Source: CAWINH01 sp963837425
Lineage (GTDB): Bacteria; Chloroflexota; Limnocylindria; QHBO01
NCBI GenBank assembly: GCA_963837425.1
Contig: CAWINH010000006.1
Coordinates: 124,001 to 188,000, forward strand
Direction: 5' to 3'
Length of the DNA stretch: 64,000 bases
Shown here one piece after another: positions 16,335 to 25,616 of this stretch (positions are counted from its first letter, which is position 1; the number at the start of each line of letters is the position of its first letter). The translations under genes and the position numbers were made by a program. Under the pieces are notes generated by a model, which worked only from the letters and a program-made list of their open reading frames with translations, was not told the origin of the DNA and searched no databases.

Positions 16335-17827
16335 CTCGCGCGCGCCCACGAACGGATGGCCTTCTCGCAGGCGGCCCAGTCCCGCCGATAGGCGGCACGC
16401 ATCTGCCGTTTCACGGATTCAGTGCGCTCGATGAGCCGGCCGGCGACGAGTGCGAAGGAGCTGTCCCCCTCCCGGTCCGCCAGCATGGCCTCCACGTCGC
16501 CGCGCAGCATGACCGCATCCTGCAGTCTGCCGAGGTCGTCCTGCAGTCGCGCGGCGCGCAGCGCGAACCGGCGCGCACGGCGGGATCGGGCGGCATACGG
16601 CCCGATCGCCTCCGCCGCATAGCGAGCCCGCTTGGCGGCAATCCGCACGCCATGCAGCACGGTTTCCGGGGCGTCCGGCCGAGCCTGCCGCGCGCGTCGT
16701 TCCAGGCGGACGAGCGGGCGCCGCAGCATCGTGCGGAGCTGTGCCCTGGGGCGTCCGGTCACCGCGTCCCCCATGAGCGGCTCTCGAGCGGCATCCACCA
16801 GCCGGTCCACGAGATCCACGTAGCGCGCCCCGGCGAGCGCCTCGAGCATCTCGCCGCGGGCGACATCACGGCGGCGCTCCACCGCGTCGATGAGCCCGTC
16901 GAGCGCGGGGGCCAGGTCGGCCGCGTCGGTTCGCAGCGTCGCGAGCTCGACGTCAGCGTCACGCACTGCGCCGAGCAGACCGCCGAGCCAGCGGAGCTCC
17001 TCGCTCAGGCCAACCGCCCAGTCCGTGTCGAGCACCGACGCGAACGTCCGCAGGTCGCTGTGGAAGCGACGGGCGGCAACTCGCATCTGGTGCAATCCCT
17101 CGTCGTCGCCAAGGCGGGTCGGGGCGTCGCTGGCCCGCAGGCGGATGACGCCGGTTGCGAACGCCGCACGGACCACGTCGCGGACCGTTTCGACCGCGTC
17201 GGGCAGTGGGCCTACCACGTCCGGCTCTGCGGTGGCGCGCGGACCGAGGGCGCGAACCGCCTTCGGCACCGGTGGCGCCGGCACCGCGCCGGCGCGCTGC
17301 AGGCGACGGACGATGGGCGACAGCGCACTTAAGCCGGGGCCGCGGCTCTCGAGCTCGAGCTCGCGGAAGCGAGCGACCACCCGCTCCCCATCCAGGACCG
17401 AAACCTCGTCCTGGTCCAGCTCGGCGAGCGGGGCGCCGGCGGCATCCGACAGCAGCCAGCGGCGGCGCCGGGTCGTCATCGCCGCCGCCGGTGCGATGTG
17501 CGCATGCCGAACCCAGACCGCCACCAGGCCCCGCGCCTGGGCCGGAATCTCCCCTGGCGACCCCTCGAAACCGAGCTCCTCGCGCACGCTCAAGTCGACG
17601 CCGCCCACCGGGAGCTTCAGGGTCCAGCCCGGCGCTCCCTCCTCGCCGACGCGATAGCGCAGGGTCAGGCCGTGGCGCGCCAGCCGCAGATCGGCGGTGT
17701 CGTGGTAGACGCTGCCCAGCTCGAGCTCGGCGAGCGGCCGCACCTCGCGCACCCCGAGCTTGGGATCCGCGAGATCGGGAAGGACGAAGGTATCGCCGAT
17801 GGCGAGCTTGAGCTCGCGCTCACGCAC
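16331..17827 (-). CDS. CYTH-CHAD domain protein (polyphosphate-linked triphosphatase-like)
   Basis: 498 residues: CYTH domain at about 1-195 opening with the ExExK-type MRERELKLAIG, and CHAD domain at about 210-495 with two characteristic basic helices, 'GLHQMRVAARRFHSDLRTF' and 'VLHGVRIAAKRARYAAEAIG'. CYTH enzymes hydrolyse triphosphates with metal ions; CHAD helices bind polyphosphate granules. It lies between ppk1 (8-bp overlap) and the Nudix-phosphatase gene, which strongly supports a polyphosphate role. Confidence 0.92.
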   Translation of the reverse strand: MRERELKLAIGDTFVLPDLADPKLGVREVRPLAELELGSVYHDTADLRLARHGLTLRYRVGEEGAPGWTLKLPVGGVDLSVREELGFEGSPGEIPAQARGLVAVWVRHAHIAPAAAMTTRRRRWLLSDAAGAPLAELDQDEVSVLDGERVVARFRELELESRGPGLSALSPIVRRLQRAGAVPAPPVPKAVRALGPRATAEPDVVGPLPDAVETVRDVVRAAFATGVIRLRASDAPTRLGDDEGLHQMRVAARRFHSDLRTFASVLDTDWAVGLSEELRWLGGLLGAVRDADVELATLRTDAADLAPALDGLIDAVERRRDVARGEMLEALAGARYVDLVDRLVDAAREPLMGDAVTGRPRAQLRTMLRRPLVRLERRARQARPDAPETVLHGVRIAAKRARYAAEAIGPYAARSRRARRFALRAARLQDDLGRLQDAVMLRGDVEAMLADREGDSSFALVAGRLIERTESVKRQMRAAYRRDWAACEKAIRSWARAR

Positions 17828-19973
17828 TCCGCACCTCCGGCGCGGACGCCACCTCGAGTCCCGGGCCCTCGGGCGCTCCCGCGCTCATGGTCGCCTGGAC
17901 GTCGACCCTTGGCTCACCGGCGCCGCGCGTCACCCGATGCCAGCTGCCGGCCCCGTCGAGGGTCCAGGTGCCGGCATTGTCGGCAAGCGCGAGCCGCAGG
18001 TACCGCTCGAGGTGCTCCCGGGCGGCTGGGCTCTCCACGCGCACCAGCGTCTCGACCCGCCGATCGAGGTTGCGGTGCATCATGTCCGCGCTGCCCATCA
18101 GGACCAGTGGTACCCCGCCCCCAGCGAACCAGTAGATCCGCGAGTGCTCGAGGTAGCGACCGAGGATGCTCCGCACCCGGATCCGCTCCGAGAGCCGCCG
18201 CAGGCCCGGACGCAGCGCGCAGATTCCGCGCACGATGAGGTCGATCTCGACGCCGCCCCGCGACGCGTCGTAGAGCGCGTCCACGACGTCCTCGTCGATC
18301 AGGCTGTTCAGCTTCATGACGATCCGGGCCGGCCTGCCGGCCGTCGCGTTTCGCCGTTCCCGCCGGATGAGCTCCACGATCCGGTCCCGCATGCTCCGCG
18401 GCGCCACGATGAGCTGCTCGTATTCGGTCTCCCGCGCGTAGCCGGTCAGCACGTTGAAGAGCCGCGTCACGTCCTCGCCGAGCGCCGGCGAGGCACTCAG
18501 CAGGCCCAGGTCCTCGTAGGTTCGTGCCGTGATGGGGTTGTAGTTGCCTGTGCCCACGTGCACGTACCGCCGCAGCTGCCCCTGCACCTCGCGGACGACG
18601 AGGCACAGCTTCGCGTGCGTCTTCAGGCCCAGCACGCCGTACACGACGTGGCAACCGGCCTGCTCGAGGACGCGGGCCCAGCCGATGTTGTTGATCTCGT
18701 CGAACCGCGCCTTGATCTCCACGAGGACCACGACCTGCTTGCCGCTGCCGGCCGCAGCGACCAGCGCGTCGACGATCGGGCTGTCGCCCGACGTCCGGTA
18801 CAGCGTCTGCTTGATGGCCAGCACCTGCGGGTCGCTGGCGGCCTGCTCGATGAACCGCTGCACCGAGGCGCCGAAGGAGTCGTACGGGTGGTGGACGAGG
18901 ATGTCACCGCGATCGGCGGACGCGAAGATGTCCGGAGCCAGGTCCTCCCCGATCACGAGGTCCGCGGGCGTCCGCTGCTGGAGCGGACCTTCCTTCAGCT
19001 CGGCGCGGTCCAGGCGATGCAGCTCCCAGAGTGCGGAGAGGTCAAGCGGCCCGGGCAGGGCCTGGACATCGGCCTCGGCGACCTGCAGCTCGCGCTGCAG
19101 CAGCCCAAGGACGTGCGATGGCATGTCCTCGGCGACCTCGAGCCGCACCGCCGGGCTCAGACGCCGGCGCCGCAGCTCGTCCTCGAGCGCCTCGAGCAGG
19201 TCCTCGGCGCCGTCGTCGTCCACCTCGAGGTCCGCATCGCGCGTGACGCGGAATGCGTGCTGCTCGACGACCCGCATCCCGGGGAAGAGCCGATCGAGAT
19301 GCGCGGCGATGACGTCCTCGATCGGCACGTACACGCCTTCCTCTGGCGAGACGAAGCGACCGAGCAGCGGCGGCACCTTGACGCGCGCGAAATGTGGCTC
19401 GGTCGATGGTCGATCCTCGACGATGACCGCCAGGTTCAGCGACAGGTTCGAGATGTACGGGAAGGGGTGGCCGGGATCCACGGCGAGCGGCGTGAGCACC
19501 GGGAAGATCCGCTCCGCGAACGTCGCGCCCAGCGCGCGGCGGTGGCGGGTCGGGAGCTCGGACCAGCGCGTGACTCGCACCCCCTCGGCGGCCAGCGCAG
19601 GGCCGATCTCCTCGCTGAAGAGCCGGGCGTGTCGGCTCGCCATGTCCCCCACCCGAGACTGGATCTTCGCGAGCTGCTCGACGGCCGTCATCCCATCGGC
19701 CGAGCGCATGAGGGACATGCCGGCGGCAACCTGGCGCTTGAGCCCGGCGACCCGGACCTGGAAGAACTCATCGAGGTTCGACGCGAAGATCGCCAGGAAT
19801 TTCGCTCGCTCGAGGAGCGGGAGCTCGGGCTGTGCAGCGAGGGCCAGGACGCGCTCGTTGAAGTCGAGCCAGGACAGCTCGCGGTTCAGATACCGGGTCG
19901 ATGACGCGGCGCGCCGCCCTCCGCCCCGCTGCCGCGGGGGACGGGCCATCGTCGCGGAAACCGATGCCGACAT
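17820..19973 (-). CDS. ppk1: polyphosphate kinase 1
   Basis: 717 residues, normal for PPK1, which reversibly polymerises ATP gamma-phosphate into polyphosphate. Visible: N-terminal 'RYLNRELSWLDFNERVLALA', 'FASNLDEFFQVRVAGLK', 'HHPYDSF', the catalytic-histidine segment 'GLKTHAKLCLVVR', 'VHVGTGNYNPITARTYEDLGL' and 'MGSADMMHRNLDRRVE'. A second possible start lies 8 codons in (MARPPRQRGG). It diverges from pstS, with a PHO box between, and is first gene of ppk1 / CYTH-CHAD / Nudix. Confidence 0.97.
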   Translation of the reverse strand: MSASVSATMARPPRQRGGGRRAASSTRYLNRELSWLDFNERVLALAAQPELPLLERAKFLAIFASNLDEFFQVRVAGLKRQVAAGMSLMRSADGMTAVEQLAKIQSRVGDMASRHARLFSEEIGPALAAEGVRVTRWSELPTRHRRALGATFAERIFPVLTPLAVDPGHPFPYISNLSLNLAVIVEDRPSTEPHFARVKVPPLLGRFVSPEEGVYVPIEDVIAAHLDRLFPGMRVVEQHAFRVTRDADLEVDDDGAEDLLEALEDELRRRRLSPAVRLEVAEDMPSHVLGLLQRELQVAEADVQALPGPLDLSALWELHRLDRAELKEGPLQQRTPADLVIGEDLAPDIFASADRGDILVHHPYDSFGASVQRFIEQAASDPQVLAIKQTLYRTSGDSPIVDALVAAAGSGKQVVVLVEIKARFDEINNIGWARVLEQAGCHVVYGVLGLKTHAKLCLVVREVQGQLRRYVHVGTGNYNPITARTYEDLGLLSASPALGEDVTRLFNVLTGYARETEYEQLIVAPRSMRDRIVELIRRERRNATAGRPARIVMKLNSLIDEDVVDALYDASRGGVEIDLIVRGICALRPGLRRLSERIRVRSILGRYLEHSRIYWFAGGGVPLVLMGSADMMHRNLDRRVETLVRVESPAAREHLERYLRLALADNAGTWTLDGAGSWHRVTRGAGEPRVDVQATMSAGAPEGPGLEVASAPEVRSA

Positions 19974-20037
19974 GGGGGGCCAAGGCTAGGCCGGCGGGGT
20001 CGTTCACGCAATATGCGGAATGGCCGCGGCACAACGG

Positions 20038-20081
20038 CTTAACGGACCTTTGACATATCGCTAAGCGCGCGTTAAGGCCCC
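20038..20081 (+). promoter_or_regulatory. PHO box: four 11-bp direct repeats
   Basis: Four consecutive 11-bp units start at 20038, 20049, 20060 and 20071: CTTAACGGACC, TTTGACATATC, GCTAAGCGCGC and GTTAAGGCCCC. The (C/G)TTAA(C/G)-type core every 11 bp is the pattern bound by PhoB/SphR-type response regulators; cyanobacterial boxes are tandem (C/T)TTAACC repeats with 11-bp period. It lies between divergent ppk1 and pstS and about 80 bp upstream of pstS, so it could control both. Confidence 0.75.
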
Positions 20082-20158
20082 GGCCCGACGGTCGTGGCGA
20101 CAACGACGCCGCGGGCGACACCTGCCGGGCGTCCCATGTGCGAGGAGGAGTATTGACC

Positions 20159-21298
20159 TTGAAGTCGAACCCCAACTGGCTGCGCATCGCGTTGCCGCTG
20201 GCGATCAGCGCGACGCTGGTGCTCACCGCCTGCTCGGGAAGCTCGCCGTCTGCCGCGGCGAGCCAGTCGACCGCGGCCTCGCGGGCCGCGTCGAGCGCAG
20301 AATCCATGGCTCCGTCGGCGGAAGCCTCAATGATCACCGCCACGCTGCTCGGCGCCGGTTCGACCTTCATCGACCCGGTGATGCAGGAGTGGATCGGCGA
20401 GTTCACGAAGAACGTCCAGCCGGGCGTGAGCATCACCTATCAGCCGATCGGTTCCGGCGGCGGCGTCCAGCAGTTCACCGCGCGGACAACCGACTTCGGT
20501 GGATCTGACGCCTTCATGAGCGACGACGAGATCGCCGCCGCCCAGCAGTCGAGCGGCTGCGACGTCGTGCACATCCCGATGGTCTTCGGCGCCGTGACGG
20601 TGGCCTACAACGTGTCCGGGCTGGACAGTCTCACCCTGGACTCCGACACGCTGGCCAAGATCTTCCTGGGCACCATCACGAAATGGAACGACCCGGCCAT
20701 CGCCGCGCTGAACTCCGGCGTCTCACTGCCGAACGAGGACATCATCGTCGCCCACCGTTCAGACGGCTCGGGCACGACCAGCATCTTCACGACCTACCTT
20801 GACCACGAGAACGCCGACTGGCACAGCCAGGTCGGCAAGGGCAAGGAGGTCACCTGGCCGGTCGGTGTCGGCGGGCAGGGCAACGACGGCGTTGCGGCCG
20901 CCATCGTCCAGAACGACGGTGGGATCGGCTACGTCGAGCTCGCCTACGCCCTCGAGAACAGCCTGCCGGTGGCCTCGATGATCAACAGCGACGGGAAGGC
21001 GGTCGTGCCAACCCTGGAATCGACCGCGGCCGCCGCGGACGGGATCACGATCCCGGACGATCTCCGCTACAACATCCTGGATGTCGGCGGGGACGGATAC
21101 CCGATCGCCGGCTCCACCTGGGTCCTGGCCTACACCTGCGGCTATGACGCCAACAAGGCCGATGCTCTCAAGTCGTTCCTCACCTGGGCGCTCCAGGACG
21201 GCGACTCGATCGCGCAGGATCTGAACTACGCACCCGTCGGCGATTCGCTCCAGGCGAAGTCGCTGGCCAACGTGAACCGGATTAACGAAGGGGGCTAG
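20159..21298 (+). CDS. pstS: phosphate ABC transporter substrate-binding lipoprotein
   Basis: 379 residues. N-terminal lipoprotein signal MKSNPNWLRIALPLAISATL followed by lipobox LTAC, a Ser/Ala-rich linker, then the PstS fold: 'GAGSTFIDPVMQEWIGEF', 'YQPIGSGGGVQQFTARTTDFGGSDAFMSDDE', 'IFLGTITKWNDPAIAALN' and 'VAHRSDGSGTTSIFTTYL'. The TTG at 20159 was chosen over TTG 20153 and GTG 20138 because AGGAGG at 20143-20148 is 10 nt upstream. It is the first gene of the pst operon and is followed by a strong stem-loop. Confidence 0.96.
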   Translation: MKSNPNWLRIALPLAISATLVLTACSGSSPSAAASQSTAASRAASSAESMAPSAEASMITATLLGAGSTFIDPVMQEWIGEFTKNVQPGVSITYQPIGSGGGVQQFTARTTDFGGSDAFMSDDEIAAAQQSSGCDVVHIPMVFGAVTVAYNVSGLDSLTLDSDTLAKIFLGTITKWNDPAIAALNSGVSLPNEDIIVAHRSDGSGTTSIFTTYLDHENADWHSQVGKGKEVTWPVGVGGQGNDGVAAAIVQNDGGIGYVELAYALENSLPVASMINSDGKAVVPTLESTAAAADGITIPDDLRYNILDVGGDGYPIAGSTWVLAYTCGYDANKADALKSFLTWALQDGDSIAQDLNYAPVGDSLQAKSLANVNRINEGG

Positions 21299-21314
21299 CA
21301 TCCGGCTCTCCTCC

Positions 21315-21345
21315 TGGGGGCGGGGTCTTCGGTACCCCGCCCCCA
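21315..21345 (+). terminator. strong stem-loop between pstS and pstC
   Basis: GGGGGCGGGGT (21316-21326) pairs perfectly with ACCCCGCCCCC (21334-21344), plus a flanking T-A pair; the loop is 7 nt including TTCG. Only ATT follows, so it is probably a leaky terminator or mRNA-stabilising hairpin that keeps PstS more abundant than the membrane subunits. Confidence 0.65.
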
Positions 21346-21376
21346 TTCCGCTTCCCGCTAGGATGGACGTTCAGGC

Positions 21377-22357
21377 ATGGATGCGATCCGGGTGACAACG
21401 GCCACGCTCCGCGGCCGACACCGCCGGGCGGTGGGCGACGTCGCGTTCCGCTGGGTCCTCATTCTCGCCAGCGCCCTGGTTCTCGTGGTGCTGGCCCTCA
21501 TGATCGGTACCACCACGCTGCAGGCGCTGCCCGTCTTCACCTCGCAGGGGCTGTGGAATTTCCTCACCGGAACGACCTGGGATCCGGGCGGCTCGGTCAC
21601 CGAGATCACCGGGACCTACCAGGCCGGCGTCTTCATCTACGGCACCCTCGTGACGAGCGCCATCGCGATCGTGCTGGCGGTGCCGGTCTCGATCGGGATC
21701 GCACTGTTCCTCACCGACATCGCCTCGCGGCAGCTGGCACGCCCGCTGATCTACATGGTCGAGCTGCTGGCCGCCGTCCCCAGCGTCGTCTACGGCCTGT
21801 GGGGCCTCCACTTCTTCGCGCCAATCATCCTCAAGCCGGCCGCGAAGCTCGTCAGCTCCGATCTCGGCTGGATCCCGGTCTTCTCCGGGCCGGTCATTGC
21901 CTTCAACTTCGCGTTTGCCGGGATCGTGCTGGGCATCATGATCGTGCCGATCATCAGCGCCATCGTGCGCGAGGTCTTCTCCGCCGTTCCCCAGTCCGAG
22001 CGGCACGCGGCGTACGCGATGGGCGCCACCCGCTGGGAGGTCATGCGCTCGGTCGTCGTGCCCCGCAGCCGGCCGGGGATCATTGGTGCCACGATGCTCG
22101 GCCTCGGCCGCGCCCTCGGGGAGACGATCGCGGTCGCGCTCCTCATCGGCGGCGGGACGACCATCAAGACGAGCGTCTTCCAGCAGGGCGATTCGATCGC
22201 CGCGAAGATCGTGAACACCTTCCAGGAGTCGACGCCCGAGGGCATCAGCGCCCTCATCGCCCTGGGGGTGACGCTGTTCGCCATGACGATCATCGTGAAC
22301 ATCGCCGCCCGGCTGATCGTCAGGCGGATCGGCGACGGTTCCGGAGGTGGCGTGTGA
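21377..22357 (+). CDS. pstC: phosphate ABC transporter permease PstC
   Basis: 326 residues with about six membrane helices. The EAA-type cytoplasmic loop is visible ('ERHAAYAMGATRWEVMRSVVVPRSRPGIIGATMLGLGRALGETIAVALLIGG'), and 'VELLAAVPSVVYGLWGL' is typical of PstC. It forms the inner-membrane channel with PstA. 78 bp downstream of pstS after the stem-loop; overlaps pstA by GTGA. Confidence 0.96.
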   Translation: MDAIRVTTATLRGRHRRAVGDVAFRWVLILASALVLVVLALMIGTTTLQALPVFTSQGLWNFLTGTTWDPGGSVTEITGTYQAGVFIYGTLVTSAIAIVLAVPVSIGIALFLTDIASRQLARPLIYMVELLAAVPSVVYGLWGLHFFAPIILKPAAKLVSSDLGWIPVFSGPVIAFNFAFAGIVLGIMIVPIISAIVREVFSAVPQSERHAAYAMGATRWEVMRSVVVPRSRPGIIGATMLGLGRALGETIAVALLIGGGTTIKTSVFQQGDSIAAKIVNTFQESTPEGISALIALGVTLFAMTIIVNIAARLIVRRIGDGSGGGV

Positions 22358-23232
22358 CCGCCGCGAAGAGCTCGCTGCGCATCATCGGCGCGCATGGCCG
22401 GCGTCGGGCCTGGTTCAGCCGGGCGATGACCGCCGTCCTGGTGGTGGCCGTGCTGCTGGCCGTCGTCCCACTCGTGCTGATCCTGGCCGTGATCCTCGTC
22501 AACGGTCTGCCGGCAATGAACTGGGAGTTCCTGACGAGCACGTTCAACTTCTCGCGACGAACTCCCGGCGGCGGCTATCTGCAAGGGCTCGTCGGGTCGC
22601 TGTACATGGGGGCCATGGCGGCGCTCATCGCCATCCCGACCGGGATCGCGGCGGCCGTCTTCCTGACCGAGTTCCCCCGCCACCGGCTGGCCGGCCCGGT
22701 TCGCTTCTTCTCCGACGTGATGACCGGCGTGCCGAGCGTGTTCGTGGGCCTCTTCGTCTACACGATCCTCGTGCGGCAGATCGGCTTCGGCACCTTCGTG
22801 GGAGCGCTCTCGCTCGCAATCATCATGCTGCCCATCGTCGTGCGCTCCTCCGAGGAGATCCTCAAGCTGGTCCCCGGCGAGCTGAAGGGGGCGAGCTACG
22901 CGCTGGGGGCGCACCACTGGCAGACCGTCTTCCGCGTGGTCCTGCCAACCGCCGCCCCCGGGCTGATAACCGGCGCCATGCTCGCCGTGGCTCGCGCGCT
23001 CGGCGAGACCGCGCCGCTGGTCCTCACCGCGTTCGCCGCGAACTCGGTCGTCCTCGACATCCAGGGCCAGGGGCAGTCAGCGCTGCCGCTCCTCATCTTC
23101 ACCGAGGCGCGCGGCGCCTTTGCCGCCGGCCAGCAGCGTGCGTGGGCAGGGGCCCTGGAGCTGATGGCGCTGGTCCTGATCCTCACGATCCTCGCCCGCC
23201 TCATCGGCCGCCGCAGCCGATACATCGTCTGA
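22354..23232 (+). CDS. pstA: phosphate ABC transporter permease PstA
   Basis: 292 residues, GTG start within the pstC stop. Helical membrane protein with 'SDVMTGVPSVFVGLFVYTILV' and the EAA loop 'LKGASYALGAHHWQTVFRVVLPTAAPGLITGAMLAVARALGETAPLVLTA'. Partner of PstC in the phosphate channel. Ten codons of a cytoplasmic basic N-terminus precede the first helix. Confidence 0.96.
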   Translation: MTAAKSSLRIIGAHGRRRAWFSRAMTAVLVVAVLLAVVPLVLILAVILVNGLPAMNWEFLTSTFNFSRRTPGGGYLQGLVGSLYMGAMAALIAIPTGIAAAVFLTEFPRHRLAGPVRFFSDVMTGVPSVFVGLFVYTILVRQIGFGTFVGALSLAIIMLPIVVRSSEEILKLVPGELKGASYALGAHHWQTVFRVVLPTAAPGLITGAMLAVARALGETAPLVLTAFAANSVVLDIQGQGQSALPLLIFTEARGAFAAGQQRAWAGALELMALVLILTILARLIGRRSRYIV

Positions 23233-23272
23233 ACCGAACGTCATGGACCAGGAAGAGGGACGACAGGGACCC

Positions 23273-24160
23273 ATGAGCCGCATTACCATCGACCTGAAGC
23301 CACGCATCGAGGAACCTGCCGCGACGATGCAGGTCGACGAATCCGCCCCGCAGACCACGGAGCCCGCAGCGGCATCCGCGGTCGACGCCGTCTTCGAGCT
23401 CACCGATGTCTCGGTGCATTACGGTTCCTTCACGGCGGTGCGCGGCATCGGGATGGAGATCGCTCGGCAGAACATCACCGCGCTCATCGGGCCCTCAGGC
23501 TGCGGGAAGTCGACCGTGCTGCGCAGCCTGAACCGGATGAACGACCTCATCCCCGGCGCCCGGGTCTCGGGGCAGATTCGCTACAACGGCGAGGACATCT
23601 ACCACCCCGAGGTCGACGCGGTCGAGGTCCGGCGGCGGGTGGGCATGGTCTTCCAGAAGCCGAATCCGTTCCCGAAGAGCATCTACGACAACGTGGCCTT
23701 TGGCCCGCGCCTGAACGGCTTCCGCGGCGACATGGACGAGCTCGTCGAGCGGGCGCTGCATCGGTCGGCGCTGTGGGACGAGGTAAAGGACAAGCTGCGC
23801 GCGAACGGCCTGAGCCTGTCGGGCGGCCAGCAGCAGCGGCTGTGCATCGCCCGCGCCATCGCCACCGAGCCGGATGTGATCCTCATGGACGAGCCGTGCT
23901 CGGCGCTCGATCCGATCGCAACCCTGCGCATCGAGGAGCTCATGCACGAACTGAAGCGCGACTACACGATCGTCATCGTGACCCACAACATGCAGCAGGC
24001 GGCGCGCGTCTCGGACATGACCGCATTCCTCACCGTGAACGTGGATGACCGGGTGGGGATGCGAACCGGCGAGCTCGTCGAGTTCGACCGGACGGAGCGG
24101 ATCTTCACCTCCCCGGCCGACAGCCGCACCGAGGACTACATCACCGGCCGGTTCGGGTAG
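23273..24160 (+). CDS. pstB: phosphate ABC transporter ATPase
   Basis: Walker A GPSGCGKS, Q-loop 'VGMVFQKPNPFPKSIYDNVAFG', signature LSGGQQQR and Walker B 'VILMDEPCSALDP' are all present. This is the ATPase driving PstSCA. An N-terminal acidic/Ala-rich extension of about 35 residues precedes the ATPase core. I prefer the ATG at 23273 (AGGG upstream), giving 295 residues; ATG at 23243 would add 10 residues. 40 bp after pstA. Confidence 0.95.
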   Translation: MSRITIDLKPRIEEPAATMQVDESAPQTTEPAAASAVDAVFELTDVSVHYGSFTAVRGIGMEIARQNITALIGPSGCGKSTVLRSLNRMNDLIPGARVSGQIRYNGEDIYHPEVDAVEVRRRVGMVFQKPNPFPKSIYDNVAFGPRLNGFRGDMDELVERALHRSALWDEVKDKLRANGLSLSGGQQQRLCIARAIATEPDVILMDEPCSALDPIATLRIEELMHELKRDYTIVIVTHNMQQAARVSDMTAFLTVNVDDRVGMRTGELVEFDRTERIFTSPADSRTEDYITGRFG

Positions 24161-24173
24161 GCAAGGAGGGCAC

Positions 24174-24890
24174 ATGGAATCGGCAGCGGAGCGGGAGCGC
24201 GGGCAGGACCCGGTCGACGTACACGGGCATGCCAGCCTGCGGCCCACGTTCGAGGAGCAGCTGCAGACCGTGAAGGACGACGTCCTCCGCCTTGGCGCCA
24301 TGGTCGAGTCCCAGCTGCAGCAGGCCGGCGCGGCGCTGGCTGAGCGTGACGTGGAGCTCGCGGACCGGGTGCGATGGGCCGATACGGACGTGAACGAGCT
24401 CCAGCGCCAGGTGAACCAGGCAATCACTTCGGTGATCGCCCGCCAGGGGCCGATGGCCCGCGACATCCGTGAGCTGCTGGCGCTCTACCACGCCTCCGCG
24501 GAGCTCGAGCGCATGGGCGACTACGCGGTGAACATCGCGAAGCTCGCGCAGCAGCTTGCCGGCGAGCCCGAGATGCCGATCCTGCGCCAGATCCCGCGCA
24601 TGGAGGAACTCTGCCGCGCGCAGCTCCGCGACGCGATGCGCGCGCTCGTCGACGTGAGCGAGGAGCAGGCCCGCGCGGTCTGCGCCCGCGACGACGAGAT
24701 CGACGCGCTCTACGACAGCGTCTACGAGGACACCATGGCGCTGATGAGCGTGGCGCCCGACCGCGTTCGGCAGGCGACCCACATGCTGTTCGCCGCGCAC
24801 CACCTCGAGCGGCTCGCCGACCGCGTCACGAACATCGGCGAGGATGTCGTCTTCCTGGCCACCGGCCAGGTCGAAGACCTCAACACGTAG
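24174..24890 (+). CDS. phoU: phosphate signalling protein PhoU
   Basis: 238 residues with the two three-helix PhoU repeats: 'LRPTFEEQLQTVKDDVLRLGAMVESQLQQA' and 'MARDIRELLALYHASAELERMGDYAVNIAKLA', then 'ATHMLFAAHHLERLADRVTNIGEDVVFLATGQ'. It links the Pst transporter to the PhoR kinase and restrains signalling when phosphate is plentiful. AAGGAGGG supports the ATG at 24174. Confidence 0.96.
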   Translation: MESAAERERGQDPVDVHGHASLRPTFEEQLQTVKDDVLRLGAMVESQLQQAGAALAERDVELADRVRWADTDVNELQRQVNQAITSVIARQGPMARDIRELLALYHASAELERMGDYAVNIAKLAQQLAGEPEMPILRQIPRMEELCRAQLRDAMRALVDVSEEQARAVCARDDEIDALYDSVYEDTMALMSVAPDRVRQATHMLFAAHHLERLADRVTNIGEDVVFLATGQVEDLNT

Positions 24891-24899
24891 GGGGAGCGC

Positions 24900-25610
24900 G
24901 TGCGTAGACGGATCCTGGTGGTGGAGGACGATCCCACCCTGCGCCAGGCGCTCGCCTTCAACCTGTCCCGCGAGGGGTTCGAGGTGGCGACCGCGATCGA
25001 CGGCGAATCGGCGCTGACCGCCGCCCGTGGCCAGCGCCTGGACTTGATCCTGCTCGACGTCATGCTGCCCGCGATGAGCGGCCTCGAGGTCCTCCGCGTC
25101 CTGCGCCGCGACGGGATCAGCACCCCGGTCATCGTCCTCTCCGCGAAGGGCGACGAGATTGATCGGGTGGTGGGCCTCAAGGTCGGCGCGGACGACTACA
25201 TCACGAAGCCGTTCAGCCGCCCGGAGCTCCTGGCCCGCATCGAGGCCGTCCTCCGGCGAGGGAGGCGCGACGCCGGCACCGAGGCGCCGGCCGGCAGCGC
25301 GGAGCCGATGCAGCTCGGCCCGGTCACAGTGGACGTCGAGCGCCGCGAGGTGACGATCGCCGGGACGCCGGTCCACCTCACGACGAAGGAGTTCGACCTG
25401 CTCGCGTTCATGGCCGGCAATCCCGGCCGGATCTTCACCCGCGACCAGCTGCTGGCGCGGATCTGGGGCTACGACTATGCCGGCGACGGACGGACGGTGG
25501 ACGTCCACGTCAGCTGGCTGCGCGGCAAGCTGCGCCGCGCGAACGGGGAGAACTGGTTCCGCACCGTGCGCGGCGTGGGGTACGCGTTCTCGCCCCCGGC
25601 CGCGTCGTAG
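24900..25610 (+). CDS. phoB: OmpR/PhoB-family response regulator
   Basis: 236 residues. Receiver domain at about 4-118 with phospho-acceptor D53 (LLDVMLP), acidic E9/D10/D11 and K103 (DDYITKPF). Winged-helix DNA-binding domain at about 135-232 ('VHLTTKEFDLLAFMAGNPGRIFTRDQLLARIWGYDYAGDGRTVDVHVSWLRGKL'). GTG start 9 bp after phoU. Position in the pst operon makes it the PhoB equivalent and the likely binder of the PHO box at 20038. Confidence 0.92.
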   Translation: MRRRILVVEDDPTLRQALAFNLSREGFEVATAIDGESALTAARGQRLDLILLDVMLPAMSGLEVLRVLRRDGISTPVIVLSAKGDEIDRVVGLKVGADDYITKPFSRPELLARIEAVLRRGRRDAGTEAPAGSAEPMQLGPVTVDVERREVTIAGTPVHLTTKEFDLLAFMAGNPGRIFTRDQLLARIWGYDYAGDGRTVDVHVSWLRGKLRRANGENWFRTVRGVGYAFSPPAAS

Positions 25611-25616
25611 GGAGCC

